From Vanrija pseudolonga (Eukaryota; Basidiomycota; Tremellomycetes; Trichosporonales; Trichosporonaceae): a DNA stretch of 64,000 nt. Location: NCBI RefSeq assembly GCF_020906515.1, contig NC_085853.1:2356001-2420000 (forward strand), in the 5' to 3' direction. The notes beneath the pieces were generated by a model, which ran no database searches, was not told where the DNA came from, and saw only the letters and a list, made by a program, of their open reading frames with translations. Both the position numbers and the translations under genes were made by a program. Shown here one piece after another: positions 34,010 through 45,600 of the stretch. Numbering within the stretch: the stretch's first letter is position 1; each line of letters opens with the position of its first letter.

Positions 34010-34585
34010 ATGCTCCAGCGCCCCTCTTCCCCCTCCACCGCGGGCCCCTCGCGCGCCGCCTCGTCCTTCGCCCCCTCGCTCCTCTCGTCGTCGTCGACGG
34101 CGTCCCTCCCCGCCGCGGCGCCCGAGCCCGGGTCGATCAAGACGCACGCGCACGTCGTGCGCGCGTTCATGGCGCCCGGCAACCTGTCCGACCTGCAGAT
34201 CCGGCTCATCCTCGAGAGCTACGTCGCCTACAAGCTCGCGCACGGGCGCAACAAGTGGCAGATGAGCGCAAAGCTCCTGCGGCTCGAGTACTCGTTCCCC
34301 GCGCACGCGCGCGTCCACCGCATCGTGCGCGCGTATTTCGAGATCCCGGAGAGCGCGTACGCCGTCCGCCTGTTCACTGCCGGCCTCGCGGCCACCGCTG
34401 AGGCCGAGCTCGAGGCCGGTGTCGACCGCGAGAACGAGGACGGAGAGTGGGCCCCCGTCCCGCCGCCCGCGTACAAGTGCAAGCCGCCCGGCTACGCCTG
34501 TGCTGGCATCGAGCCGGCGCCGCCCACCTACGCGACTAAGCCAGTTGTCAAGGTCGAGCCCGTGCCGCCAAAGATCGACGCGTAG
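34010..34585 (+). CDS. KLE-7, intronless KLE-family protein with three PPxY motifs
   Basis: One exon, 191 residues. After a Ser/Ala/Pro leader (MLQRPSSPSTAGPS) comes block 1 (IKTHAHVVRAFMAPGNLSD), block 2 (IRLILESYVAYKLAHGR, KLLRLE) and block 3 (SFPAHARVHRIVRAYFEIPE) with no interruption, so both family introns have been removed precisely. The tail has PPAY, PPGY and PPTY spaced about 8-15 residues apart, then KVEPVPPKIDA. The ATG at 34010 is chosen because the conserved part follows it and a TATA box sits at a suitable distance upstream. Function unknown; the PPxY triplet makes a WW-domain partner likely. Confidence 0.87.
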   Translation: MLQRPSSPSTAGPSRAASSFAPSLLSSSSTASLPAAAPEPGSIKTHAHVVRAFMAPGNLSDLQIRLILESYVAYKLAHGRNKWQMSAKLLRLEYSFPAHARVHRIVRAYFEIPESAYAVRLFTAGLAATAEAELEAGVDRENEDGEWAPVPPPAYKCKPPGYACAGIEPAPPTYATKPVVKVEPVPPKIDA

Positions 34586-35481
34586 GGCGATGATGATAAG
34601 GAGCTAGACATTAGAGCGTAGCCGGCGTCGCATAGCATAGCACCACAACCTCCACATTGGGTCGACTCGAACAGTGTCATTTGTATTTCCTACCATTTTG
34701 TATTTGAATGGCATCCATTGTCAAGACTCATATGAGCCAGACACGAGCCAGTGACCCAACCAATAGTGAAGCACCAAGGCCGCCGTCGTGCTGCCCACCT
34801 GAGAATGCGGGGTAAGGCTGGTGTCGGCTGGCTGATGGGCACAAGGCCCAGCCATTTGCCCATTGATCGGACATGGCCGGATCGGCCAAAACTGCCGACC
34901 CCGCAAAAATGCACTTCCTCTCGTTTCCCGCCATTGTCCCCCCATTCGACGACAGCCTGCAGCCTGCAGCCACTGACGAGACGAGACAGGAGCCTGACCC
35001 CATTGTTCTGACAGACTCACCTCGCTTGGCTGGGCATGCCCTCCCCGCCCCGCCCCCCTCTGCTAGAATGCCGACCTGCCTGCCTGCAACCGACCCAGGC
35101 CGCGCCCGCCCTTAACCCTCCCTGCTCATGTCGAGGAAGGCCGGACATGTGAAACCCACCACTGCAGCGCGCCCACAACGACGCCAGCAACTCGAATGAC
35201 TCGATATCTCATTGCATTCCATTCCAAGCTAGCCGTCGTCCTCGTCCTTGTTCTCACCCGCATCGTCCTTTTACCGCTTTCCCGTCGCTCATTGTCCGCC
35301 AAAGCGCGCACACTCACTACCATCTACATAAAAGCAGGCCGCCCGTGCTTGCACTCGCATCGGCCTCGCCATCACAACAAAACACACGCTCATTGCGACA
35401 TTACCTCTACCCCACCACTACCGGCGGCACTTTCACTTCCCCAAAATCCCTCATCCCTCACAACCACCCCACCTCACGACC
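34586..35481. other. Intergenic, no supported gene
   Basis: Upstream region of KLE-8, with an AT-rich TACATAAAA at 35325-35333 about 155 bp before its ATG. Nothing else recognised. Confidence 0.5.
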
Positions 35482-36307
35482 ATGTCCATCCTCTTAAGGC
35501 GCGCCCACGCCACGACACTCGCTGCAAAGTCCAAGGCGCAGGAGGCGAACGCTGCGTGCTCGGCGTCGGCAAATGCCTCTGCGTCGTCGTCAACCGCCGC
35601 GTCAAATAAGCCATCACCATCACCACAGCTCGGCTCGTCGCCCGACTCGTCGCGCGTCGCAATGTCCCTCCGCTCACCGCGCGCGCGCGGCGACCCAACA
35701 TTCGCGCAGCTCGTCCTCGAGAGCTATGTCGAGCGCAAGTTTGAGCAGGGCCTCAAGGTCGAAGATGTCGGGCATAAGTTGCTTGTTCTCGAGAGCCAGG
35801 TGAGTGATCGCCCAGACCACTAGCCTAGATAGCCGGCGGAGAGGAATGTGCGTCCCCGCACAGCTCGTGCGGCGTGCACATGCACCAGCGCACCTGTCGG
35901 CGACGGCGGGGACGCTAGGCTTGGTGGCGAGCGAGGACGAGTGGGTGGGCTCGGTTGGTGGACGGGTGATCGCGGGCAGCAGACCGGCATCTGCTGTGCT
36001 TCCCACTCGTGTTCCACTGAGCTTCCTCGTCTCTTCGCGTCCTCGCCTCTTCGGCTCCTCATTCCAGATACGCTCTCGCCCCCGGTTGCCCCGCGCCCCC
36101 CACTCCCCGCCCCGCACAGCACAGCACACACCCCGCTAACGCTGCGCCCAGTTCCCAGCGCTCTCGCCCACGTTCCGCACCGTGCGCGTGCACCACAAGC
36201 TGCCGCTGAGGCCCGTCAAGTCGACCATGCTCGGGCCACAGCAGTGCGTGCCCGACTGGGACACGCCCAAGCAGAGTCCTGGCCCGCCTCATCCCAGCCC
36301 GGTGTAG
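35482..36307 (+). CDS. KLE-8, KLE-family protein, divergent, no PPxY
   Basis: Exons 35482-35799 and 36152-36307 give 157 residues. The first exon holds a Ser/Ala-rich leader (MSILLRRAHATTLAAKS), a barely recognisable block 1 ending GDPT, and block 2 (FAQLVLESYVERKFEQG, KLLVLE). The second begins FPALSPTFRTVRVHHKLP (block 3) and ends in a short PSPGPPH-type tail without PPxY. The intron between blocks 2 and 3 keeps its family position and phase but is 352 nt, the longest in the window, so an extra small exon or another acceptor is possible. Function unknown. Confidence 0.75.
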
Positions 36308-37146
36308 GGGGCTCTGAGCCACCGACACCGACGACATGGACCTTGAACGACAGCTCGAGCTCGAGCTCGACCCCGACCCCGCACACGACCTTTGATCCCC
36401 GCGCATGTATGATCGCGCACGCACACACAAACAAACACCCTGCATAGATTAACTCCGAGCGCGGCTCGCGTTGTATACACCCAATAGCATTGCATGTAGC
36501 TAGGTACGACCGGTCGTGTGGGTGGAGGCGAGGAAAAGGACCGCTGACATCACTGATGTTGGCGGGCCGGCCTGTATTGATCGTCCCGACTTTGACTCGA
36601 CATCCGGCAACCCCGTGCACCTACCCCGCACACATCATGCTGTGCACAGCGCATACCGCGACTGATATCATATGGGTGCGGCGGGGCAGGCTGGACCGCC
36701 ACGCAGTGGCATCGGGAGGTCCGTTCACAGGGTGGGTGGTCCAGGGCACGGATGAACGTCGGCGACGGCGCCGGCGACTGTTTTGATGGCCATGAGCGAG
36801 CCCATCGCCCACTACTGATCTGGCCGGAGATAGTGCGCACACCCACTGGCCTGGGAGCATGGCAGATATGCCTCTACAGAAACTGGCCCGCCCACGGGGT
36901 CGACTATGCTTATACTCTGGACGATGATGTGCCTGCGCAGTCTGGACCGAAAACCCCAGCACCGACGTCGCTGTTGCCGCCGGAGACGTCGACCGCGCCA
37001 CTAGCTATCAGCAGCAGCGTCTCTGGCGCTCCGCGCTCTTGACCCACTCGACGAGTCGGTCGCTCACAGGCTATCCTTCCCTCGTTCCCAAGGGCGCCTC
37101 CGTCGTCGCCACCAGCACTCGCAACCACCACCACCCGCGACCGGCG
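36308..37146. other. Intergenic, no supported gene
   Basis: Between KLE-8 and KLE-9. No motif of note. Confidence 0.5.
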
Positions 37147-37820
37147 ATGTGGCTCTGCAAGAAGACGTCAAAGAAGCCGTCGCTCGACGATGACCCGGCA
37201 CGTATCCCCCCATTGTTTTGCCATCTCTAACACTCCCCTGCTAGCGCTACGCCTACACCGACCCCCGGCCCAAGCTCTACCATCCGTTCACGCTGCCGCC
37301 TACATACATGGGCACGCTCGCGCACGAGGCCCTGTGCGAGCTGCGGACAACAAGGGCAGTCTCCGACCCGGTGTACGCGCGCGCCGTCGTGTACGCCTAC
37401 GTCCAGATCAAGACCAAGAAGGCCGACAAGTTGGGTCTGGGGCGCGACTATGTCAATGCCAAGTTGACAATGCTCGAGCGGCAGGTGAGTGGCGTGGGGG
37501 GGGGACACAGCGCGGCGCTTTGCTGACACCATGTGCAGGCCGGCGAGCACTGGGAGCCGACGTTCCACCACATCCGCGGCGTCCTCAGCTTCCCAGAGCC
37601 GGCGCTCATCCCGCGCCCGCAGCTGTCAGCCTGGGCGCGGTGGAACCAGCCGCTCATCCAGCCGCCGCGCCCCCAGCCGCCGTCGTACGCCGCCTGCATG
37701 GCCAGCGAGGGCGGGGCGCGCGTCGCTGCGGCATCGAGTAATGGCATGCGGAGCCAGGTCATGGGCGGGGGCGGTGACAAGCCGCTCCCCTCTCTGCCGC
37801 CGTTGAGCGAGAAGCAGTAG
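37147..37820 (+). CDS. KLE-9, KLE-family protein, possible GC-AG intron
   Basis: Read as exons 37147-37197, 37245-37484 and 37539-37820, 190 residues. The first intron has a branch-like CTAAC and a CTAG acceptor, but the only donor that keeps frame begins GCACGT, implying a GC-AG intron; alternatively translation starts at the ATG at 37308. Block 1 (AHEALCELRTTRAVSDP) and an enlarged block 2 (YARAVVYAYVQIKTKKAD, an insertion, then KLTMLER) share one exon. Block 3 is atypical (HWEPTFHHIRGVLSFPEP). The tail is Pro-rich with a single PPSY and a glycine run. Function unknown. Family membership is firm from block 2 and the phase-0 intron after it. Confidence 0.78.
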
Positions 37821-39379
37821 AGCGAGTTGTGCACGCCCCTGGATCGATCGAGTCGTGTTGTCTGTCTGTCAGAAGTATAATGTATTAGAAGCAGCGTATG
37901 CAGTTGCGTGTGTGAGTGAGCAGGTGACAACCAGGTGACGAGGCAGGTGACTTGGGAGATGAAGTGACGGTGTGAGAAGAGATCGAGTGTGTGAGAAGAA
38001 GATCGAAGTGGCCGACACGGAAGACGAAGCACCCCGATTCGACCTTCTGAAACGCCATGATACTGGATCACAAACCCGCCGTCAGCGCCGCCGCCGAGGC
38101 AGCTCCACCGAGACGCCGCTACGGCCGCGCTGCGCGCTGATAAGCAGTCCATACCAAGACGAGGAACGCGCAAAGTCTGCGTGTGTCGCGTCGAGCAGCG
38201 AGCGGCATGGCGTGATGGAAACGAACAAACACAAAGAGCAGGGCGGCTGTTGTCAACGAAACGGGGCTAGTGGCGGATAAGAGGGTGCACCAAATGGCCG
38301 CCTCTGCGTCTTTTGCTTGCCCTCGGTTGGCGGATGCGTCTCCCCCGACCCGACACGGGGTGGCGCGCTGCTGCTGAGCACCTCGCAGCAGTGACACACG
38401 TGCTGTTGCCCTCTCTCTCTCTCTGGCGTGCATCCGACGACGATGCTGACATGACATGGCGTGCATTGCATCCGACCACGATCTGACGACAGACGACAGA
38501 CTGACCCAGAGTCTTGGCTGCAGAGTCGCACAGCACAGTGTGCCAAGACTGCGGAGACGACGGCGCAGCTCGATCCAGATCTGATCTGTAGATGTGGTAG
38601 AGGACCTGGGCTCTGGGTCGGTAGATGTGTCTCACGTACCTAGATATCTCAGAGCAATGCAGTGCAAGCTGCCGCAATAGCTATTGTTGGCTTTGCAGCT
38701 CACTGTACAGGTGACTGCCCACTGACTGGCGCCCACGAGTGTCCGACTTCGGGACGACTATTGTGTGTGATGTCATGAGAAAAAATTGGTGCCACAAACG
38801 AGCCAGCAGCCAACAAGACAGCCTGCGCAGTCCGTCCGGCCGCGGCCGGACTGTCATTGAACTGCGCGTCATGAAAGGACTCGTCTAAGGGCGCTTTAGT
38901 CTTTATGCATTGTATCCGACACGGTTCTGCAGGTGCTGCAGGCTGCAGCCAGCAGGCAGCAGGCAGGCAGGCCGGATTTTAGGGCACGCGGCACGACAAA
39001 CGGTCAAACGTCGGAACGAAGGCGTAACTCTTGTCCCTGCGCACGCCGCACGATCTAGCAGCTGGCGACAACGTCGTCGTCGCTTGCTCGCTCTCGTCTA
39101 ACTGCGCGCGTCTGCGCCTGCCTGCGCTTGCCGAGGATGCATGGATACTAATAACAGTAGATCAGGTGGACAGTTTGCTCGTCATAACACTCGCTTCTGC
39201 TGCTGCTAGCTCACGTCGACTTGTATCACCACCCACCCATTGCCTGCGACGACGACCACGAGCGACGACGGCCAACTACTGCTGCCTGCTCACGACACCC
39301 ATTGTTCAGCTCGACACCACTGTCCTCTTCACGACTCTCTCTACCTCAACGACCCACTCCCACCCCCACCCCCGCCGCC
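37821..39379. other. Intergenic, no supported gene
   Basis: 1.56 kb between KLE-9 and KLE-10. It includes a CT tract near 38410-38422 and CAGGCAGCAGGCAGGCAG around 38953-38970. No coding signal. Confidence 0.5.
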
Positions 39380-40185
39380 ATGCTCAACCTCCGGGCCCGC
39401 GCCGTGCCCCTGTTCCAAAAGGTCCGCGACGAGGTGCAGGGCAAGGCCGTCGACTATGGCCTCACGCCACCCTCGCCGTCCAACATGGCCCCAGTGTCGC
39501 CCATCACCTCGCGGCAGCGCGCAGCCAGCGTGCCCGAGGACCCGAGCGCCGTGCGCACGGCCACCGATGTGCTCGTTGCGCTGAGTACAGACCGAGCGAC
39601 GACCGATGCGAGGTGAGTTGGTTGCGCCCGGTCCGGCCGGTGACGTGATGGTCATCGCGTGGTGGTGGCACGCAGCACAGCGCCCTAACGCCGCCCCTCC
39701 CAGGTACACACGTACCGTCGTCACGCAGTACGTCCAGACCAAGCTGCAGCACGGGCGGTCAAAGGACGAGGTCAGCTCCAAGCTCGCGGATATCGAGAGG
39801 ACCGTGTTACTGGCTATGCGCGAGCGGGATACTGGGCGGGTGAGTGTGCCGTGAAGCCTTCGACGTCCACCGCTGAGACCACCAGCTCGCCGAGGTCGCA
39901 ATCGTCTTCGTGTCCGTGCGATCAGAGTACCGCCTCCGCCCGTCCGCCGTGCTGGCACGCACCATCCGCTCCGCGCAGCGGCGGGCGCTGATCGAGGCCG
40001 AGGCCGCCGCTGAGGCCGAGCAGGCGCAGGCGGCCGAGGTCCTCCCGCCGCCGCCGTACGTGACCACGCCGCCAGTGTACACTGCCGCGCTGCCCCTCCC
40101 CGTCGAGACCGAGCCGCCAGTATACGTGCGCGAGGAGGTCGTGGTCGAGGATGCTGGCGTGGTGGGGCCACCGCTCAAGGCGTGA
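39380..40185 (+). CDS. KLE-10, KLE-family protein with three PPxY motifs
   Basis: Exons 39380-39612, 39704-39839 and 39886-40185 encode 222 residues. Block 1 is close to consensus (VRTATDVLVALSTDRATTD). The middle exon is 136 nt instead of 100: after YTRTVVTQYVQTKLQHGR and KLADIER it reads through the ancestral splice site, now GTGTTA, for 12 more codons to a new GTGAGT donor. Block 3 is VFVSVRSEYRLRPSAV. An Ala/Glu-rich helix (ALIEAEAAAEAEQAQAAE) precedes the tail with PPPY, PPVY and PPVY, then an acidic end. The leader starts MLNLRARAVPLFQKV. Function unknown. Confidence 0.87.
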
Positions 40186-41377
40186 GTCGAGTTGGGCTTG
40201 GAGACAGCGAGACAGGCTGCAGGATGTGCTACAGACGGACTGCAAGAGCCTGCTGCTGCTGCTGTGCGAGGCAGTGCTGAGGCGCGACGACAGGCGGAGA
40301 TACCGCGCGACGGCGTAACAGCGCGGAACAGTTGTAGAATAGTGCAGTACAATAGTATCCAGTGTATTAGTCAGAAGTGTTGTGAGTCATGCAGAGGTCC
40401 ACCATGCCGTGGCTACTCCAACTGGCCTCCTCCACCTCCTCCAGCTCCTCCACCCCCTCCACCACTCCACCACCGGGTTCCCCGCAGGAGCAGGCTACGA
40501 CCACCCGAACAACTCCACCGGCGTTGTTCTCGTCCGTCGCGACCACGCCCGAACAGCTCCACTTCCCCGCGCGCACCTCTCTGCGGAAGGCACAGCACGT
40601 GAGCTACCCCGCACTGGATCGGCGTTGAGAGTGCACCACAAAGGCAGAGCAGCGGTCGAATGCTGCGGCGAGGCGACGAACCGTACAGTGACGCCGGACC
40701 AACCTCGGGAAAAATCACCTCACATCTCCGCAATGCCACGCCACTTTCCGTCCCACTCGGCAGGTTTCACCACCGTGTCGGTGTCGGTCCGTGGCGCGAA
40801 CACGACAAGCGAGATACAGCAACAAGCGAGAACAACACTCGCACTCGCGCGGGAATCCTCGCATGCGTGCGCAAGTGCGTAAGGATGTCCTCGTGCACAC
40901 GCCAAGATTGCGCCAGACGCACTACTCGTCGGAGGCTCGGATCCAGTGACGTCTAGGCCACCTTGTGACCGGCCCGGGCCACACGACGGGCATTTGGTCG
41001 CCTGCCCCCGTGGCCTCCCCCCGCAGGATGCCTCCCCTCCCGCCCGCAGGCTGGGCCGAGCCAAGCCCGATCGATCGCGATGTTCCGGCTAGCACACGGC
41101 GTTAGGTGGCGAGTATGTAGTGTGGTGGATCAGCACGGAACGAGGTATTTAGGCGGGCTCTGAGGCGCCTGCTGCTCCTCCACTTCGTCTTGCACGCTCC
41201 GGTCTCACGTCCTTTGTGCTGCCCCGCCCACTACAAGCTCACAGATAAATATTGCGAGCGGCCACCTTCGTTGGAGAGCGTGTGATTGTTCGTACCGTAA
41301 AGCTGCATTATCGTCCGGACCCCTCCCCGATCCCCGCCCGCCACCACCCTACCTCAACCCCACACACAACCACGCAC
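40186..41377. other. Intergenic, no supported gene
   Basis: A CTCC-rich stretch at 40420-40485 gives Pro/Ser-rich open frames but no splice-supported gene. Confidence 0.5.
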
Positions 41378-42117
41378 ATGCGTTTCTCCCTCCCCACCAG
41401 CATGCCGTTCGAGACCTCCCGCCGGGCAGTGCGCGCGTCTGTAATTCTTGTACGTGTCTGCGTGTTCCCTTCGACGCGACGTGTAGCTAATTAACCTGCA
41501 GGCGCAAGGCGCAGACACTGTCAAGTCGTCGTTTGACGTCTCGTGCGCACTGAGCACCAACCGCGCGTTCACGTCCCCAAGGTGCGTTGGGTTTGGCGCG
41601 TCCCCATTCGTTCGCCAGTCCTAACCCCTCCTCTCCAGATGGACTATTGCAGTGCTCACCCGATACATCGAGCTCAAGCAAATGAAAGGAAAGAGCAAGA
41701 GCTACATCGACGACAAGTTGTTGTCTCTCGAACGCGACGTGAGTGTTCCCTTTGTTCTTCCCCTCCCATAACCACTAACTCCCGCCCCAGTTCCCCCGCC
41801 TCTCAGCTGCTTTCGTGTACATTAGACGCGAGTACGAGCTCCCGCCCTCCCGCCTCGCCGCGACGACGCAGACGCCCTCCAGCTCCGCGTCAACGCCAAC
41901 AATCACCACTCCGCGCCTGGAAGAGGACCCCGCGCCGCCGTACCTCGGCGACGTGCCATCCTACGAGAGCTCGTCGGGGGACATGGACGAGGGGATGGAG
42001 GTCGACGAGGAGTGGCCTAACGAGAAGAGCCAGGCCGAGGACGATGGCGGCGGCGACAGCGAGCCAGATATGCGCGAGTTTGTCAACGAGGAGGCCCTCG
42101 AGGAGGAGAGGTCGTAA
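41378..42117 (+). CDS. KLE-11, KLE-family protein with acidic tail
   Basis: Four exons (41378-41449, 41502-41581, 41639-41738, 41791-42117), 192 residues, the full family plan of short leader exon, 80-nt exon, 100-nt exon and last exon. The leader ends SRRAVRASVIL, echoing KLE-5. Block 1 is KSSFDVSCALSTNRAFTSP, block 2 WTIAVLTRYIELKQMKGK with KLLSLER, and block 3 FPRLSAAFVYIRREYELPPS. The tail replaces PPxY with the near-misses APPY and VPSY and then becomes strongly acidic (MDEGMEVDEEWP, EEALEEERS). Loss of the PY motif together with a new acidic end suggests a changed partner. Function unknown. Confidence 0.88.
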
Positions 42118-44747
42118 AGGCCCCAGGTGTGCCGCTACTGTAACATTTAATACTGTCCTGTCCACTGTTTGTGCTCCCCGTGTGAATCTCTCTTTTGGCT
42201 GTTACGTTGCCCGCTGGCCATTATTCTAACCTCGTACATCGCACTTCCGCACGGCTGGCCGCTGCGCATCGGCGCACCGGCGACTGTGCGAAGTGTGCGT
42301 CGCTGCTGCAACGTGTCGCCTCGAACGCCACCGTACAGAATCGGCCTCGCCATCACCAAAGCTACGTCCTCCCGCCCCTCCGGCACCCCCATGCATCCTC
42401 TACATGCACCAGAAAAAATCCTCTCGTCCCTACCCAACGTCCCCAACCACCCATCAACGACGACACGTAGCATCACTACCCACGTAGCTGTGTGCCACTC
42501 GGCTCGGTCGGCTATCCCGACGCAAACCCGTCCCAAACCCGGGGTCGCTGGCTCCCTCGCTCGCGCCACAAACTCAAGCGCAGCAGCGCTGTCTTGGCTT
42601 GGCGCGGGTATCCGCTGCTTGCTCGATCATGCGAGCTGGAGAACCCGGTGCCCGATGCCCTGCGGTGGTCCGGGCCCGATGTGGCGACTCGCCTCGGCCA
42701 CCACGACGCTTAGCTTCGGCAGGTTGGGTGCCTCGGACGCCTCCGACCTCGCGAGACGCGGGGGCAAAACTGCCCGTCGCTGCCACCCTGTCGCCGCCAT
42801 ACGCGCTCTTGGCGTGTCGTGTTGTTCTGGAAGGATGCAACGTCGGTGCGCGGACCGAATGTGTCCGAGTAGCATGCGCTCGCTGAAGTCTACGTGTGCT
42901 GAGGGCGAGCCGTGTCTGGTTGATGTGGGGTTCGGTGTTGTCGGGTGCCGTGTGTGTGGGGTGCGTGTTTGGTGCCACCTGTGCCGGTGGAGGAGCAGCT
43001 GTGTCATGTTGTTACCCGGGCCGAGGGGCGCCGAGGAGAATCACAGCTACACAGATCGCCTCACAAGATGTCCCGGTACATTGACAAATTGCACCGTGCA
43101 TGCATAAGCGCAGTGGACGGATGACGCGCAGCGTCAACGGTAACCTCCTTGCCGGCCACGATGGTCCGGGTTCAGCAGTTGAGCAGCGACGCGAGTGGCT
43201 AGCAACACGGCACAAAATGCTGCCTCCTCATAGCCGACCACAGCACCTATCTCGGCCCGTCTGTTCGTGATCGTGATCACTTGATGCACAGGGCCGCCGA
43301 AGATCCTCCATCTGTTTGTGTTTGTCGGTTACAAGCGACAGCTCGGTGCCCAGCGCCGATGTGGAGTGACGTCGAGTCGACTGTCCCTCCTCCACTCGAC
43401 CCTCCTCCGCCTCCACGGACCGAAGATGGCCCCGCGATCCTCCATGCGAGCTACTCGGGACCACCGCGACGTTGGTCTGCCTAACATCTTGTCTTGTTGT
43501 GCGATCGACCCCGGCCCGGACCCAGCTATGTGGCTGCCCCGGAGGTCCCTGTGATGGGTAAAGGACGCTACTGTACCAGAGACGCCGCTACCCGCGTCAG
43601 AGCGAGTTGCAAATGGCCAGAGAGGCATGCCGAAGATGCTCCTCCCCGTCTTGGTGAGCCTCCACCACCTCCACTACGGCGATGCGGCTCCGACGAGTTG
43701 GTACTGTGGAGGGCGGTGGAGACGTCGGGACGTCCGCCACCGTTGCCACGTTGACCACGCGACAGCTAGCTGGCTGGCTGGCTGACTGACACAGCTCCGC
43801 TGACTGGCGATCACATCTTCGCCATCCATTCAAGCCGCACCAACGCCGCTGTATCACATCTCGCCTGCATGCATGCATCAAGCGAGGCGGACGCACAGCC
43901 GCACTTGCCGCAAGGCCGGCGGCAAGAGCGGCACTGTGCGCCGGCGGCATGTGGCGAGCTGAGCTGAGTGTGCAGTGCATCTCGCCTCGCCTGAGCCAGA
44001 TCGCTTCGTCTCAGCCAAAGCGAGCACCCTCGGAGGACCGGGGGTGCGAGCCGCCGGGGTCCGAGACCCCCCAATCGCCACGGCGACCGCCGGCTCCCAC
44101 CCTGCCTGTTTTCCTGGGTGGGTGGTGACTGCACGACGGGGGGTGGAGGGTCGAGATTGCCCTTGCCCTGTGAAGGCTGCTGCTGCAGTGGAGGTCCATG
44201 TATTTCACCGGGCACGACGCGCAATATCAAAATGCTGGCAGCAGATAAGCCGAAGCTATGCCGAGTGTTTGCAAAGCCACCACTCAGCTCTGGTGTGGCT
44301 GACAATGGATTACCAGCCAGGGATGCCATGGCCACCTCAGCCTCTCCCTGTTTTTCATTTTTCAGACAGCTCGTCTTCGGACCGGAGAGTCGAAGGAGAT
44401 ACGCGCGATGCGAGAAAGCAATGCGGCGAGAGGCAGCGCACACACCGCGCGGAATTGCAGCAGCTTGCAAATAGCCCGGGTGTGCAGGCGGCGAACGGGA
44501 TTGCAGCACTATGCAGTCGCCCCGATACGTCGGCTGCACGAACCCCGCCGCCCGGCCGGAAGTCGTCCACGCGCTATAAAGACCACGTCGGTGGCCGCCC
44601 ACAGTCACCCGCACGCATCAACAACGCACGCACGCAGGCTGGCGGCGATCTAGGCATAAGCAGCAGCTCGATCCTGGCGCACCCCATTGACTGTGCATTT
44701 GCTCTCTCTCTCTGTGTCTGACGTGACTTGTGCTTGTATCACCCAAA
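42118..44747. other. Long intergenic stretch, no supported gene
   Basis: Contains TGCATGCA elements at 43097 and 43866, and the KLE-12 promoter. Long open frames overlap each other on both strands at 43811-44721; neither has motifs or splice structure, and a TATA box lies inside them. Confidence 0.5.
44575..44580 (+). promoter_or_regulatory. TATA box of KLE-12
   Basis: TATAAA, 173 bp upstream of the ATG. Confidence 0.55.
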
Positions 44748-45600
44748 ATGTTCGCGACTATCCGTCCCTCGCACCCTGGTCGGGTGGGGAGCAGCTCCTC
44801 CAGCTCGAGCACGATCAGCGCTCGCGGGCGCCCCGCGCCGGCCATGACCACGGCGGACGGCGTGCTCTCCGCCCTTGGCCAAGATGACGCCAACGACCCC
44901 AGGTGAGTAGTCGACGACGAGCAAGGCCGCGTCGCAAGGCGAGCGGAGGCCTTGCTCACCCCCGCACACCCGCACACCCGCACCCCGCTCACACCCCCAG
45001 CTACGCCCTCGACATCCTCCGCACGTACGTGCGCTCCAAGCGCGAGCGCGGGCGCAGCCTCGAGCAGGTCAACTTCAAGCTTGCAATCCTGGAGCGTCGG
45101 GTGAGTTGTGCTGGCGCGGTGTCGCGCTGTCGGGGGTGGTGCGGACAACGGCGTCATTCACACACACACCCGATCGGCTAGCCGGTCGGAGTACGTGCAG
45201 TGAGCCGCGTCGTCGTCGCCCACCCCGATGGCCGGACTCGTAACAACAGCAACTAACACCCACTCCGCAGATGCCCTACCTCTCCCAAGCACCAGCCTTC
45301 GTCTCGGTACGACAGGAGTACGGCCTGCGCGCGAGCTTCGTAATCACGCGGCTCATGACGCGCCTGGACCGCGAGCGGGCGGAGGAGGCGCTCGTTGCGC
45401 GAGTCACGCGGCGCAGCAGCGCCGACGCGCTCGACGTCGAGCTCGAGATTGTGCCCCCTCCGCCGTATGCACCCCAGCCGCCCTCGTACGAGTGCGCGCT
45501 GTGCGCCGTCACGGTCGAGGGGCTGCCGCCGGGGTATGTCGTCGAGTGCATGTGTCCGTTCGTCGAGGAGCCGCTTGAGAGCTGGTTTCTGAAGAGATGA
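44748..45600 (+). CDS. KLE-12, KLE-family protein with three PPxY motifs and Cys-rich end
   Basis: Exons 44748-44902, 45001-45100 and 45271-45600 encode 194 residues. The leader MFATIRPSHPGRVGSS is Ser rich and continues into block 1 (TTADGVLSALGQDDANDP) in the same exon, so the first family intron is absent. The 100-nt exon is YALDILRTYVRSKRERGR with KLAILER. Block 3 is APAFVSVRQEYGLRAS. The tail has PPPY, PPSY and PPGY interleaved with two cysteine pairs (CALC, CMC) before the final SWFLKR. The cysteines could bind metal or be lipidated, but this is only a suggestion. The last intron is 170 nt. Confidence 0.88.

Noticed and set aside
43811-44721. Overlapping long open frames on both strands
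   Set aside because: They are mutually exclusive, motif-free, and contain the TATA box of KLE-12, so the region is better read as promoter.
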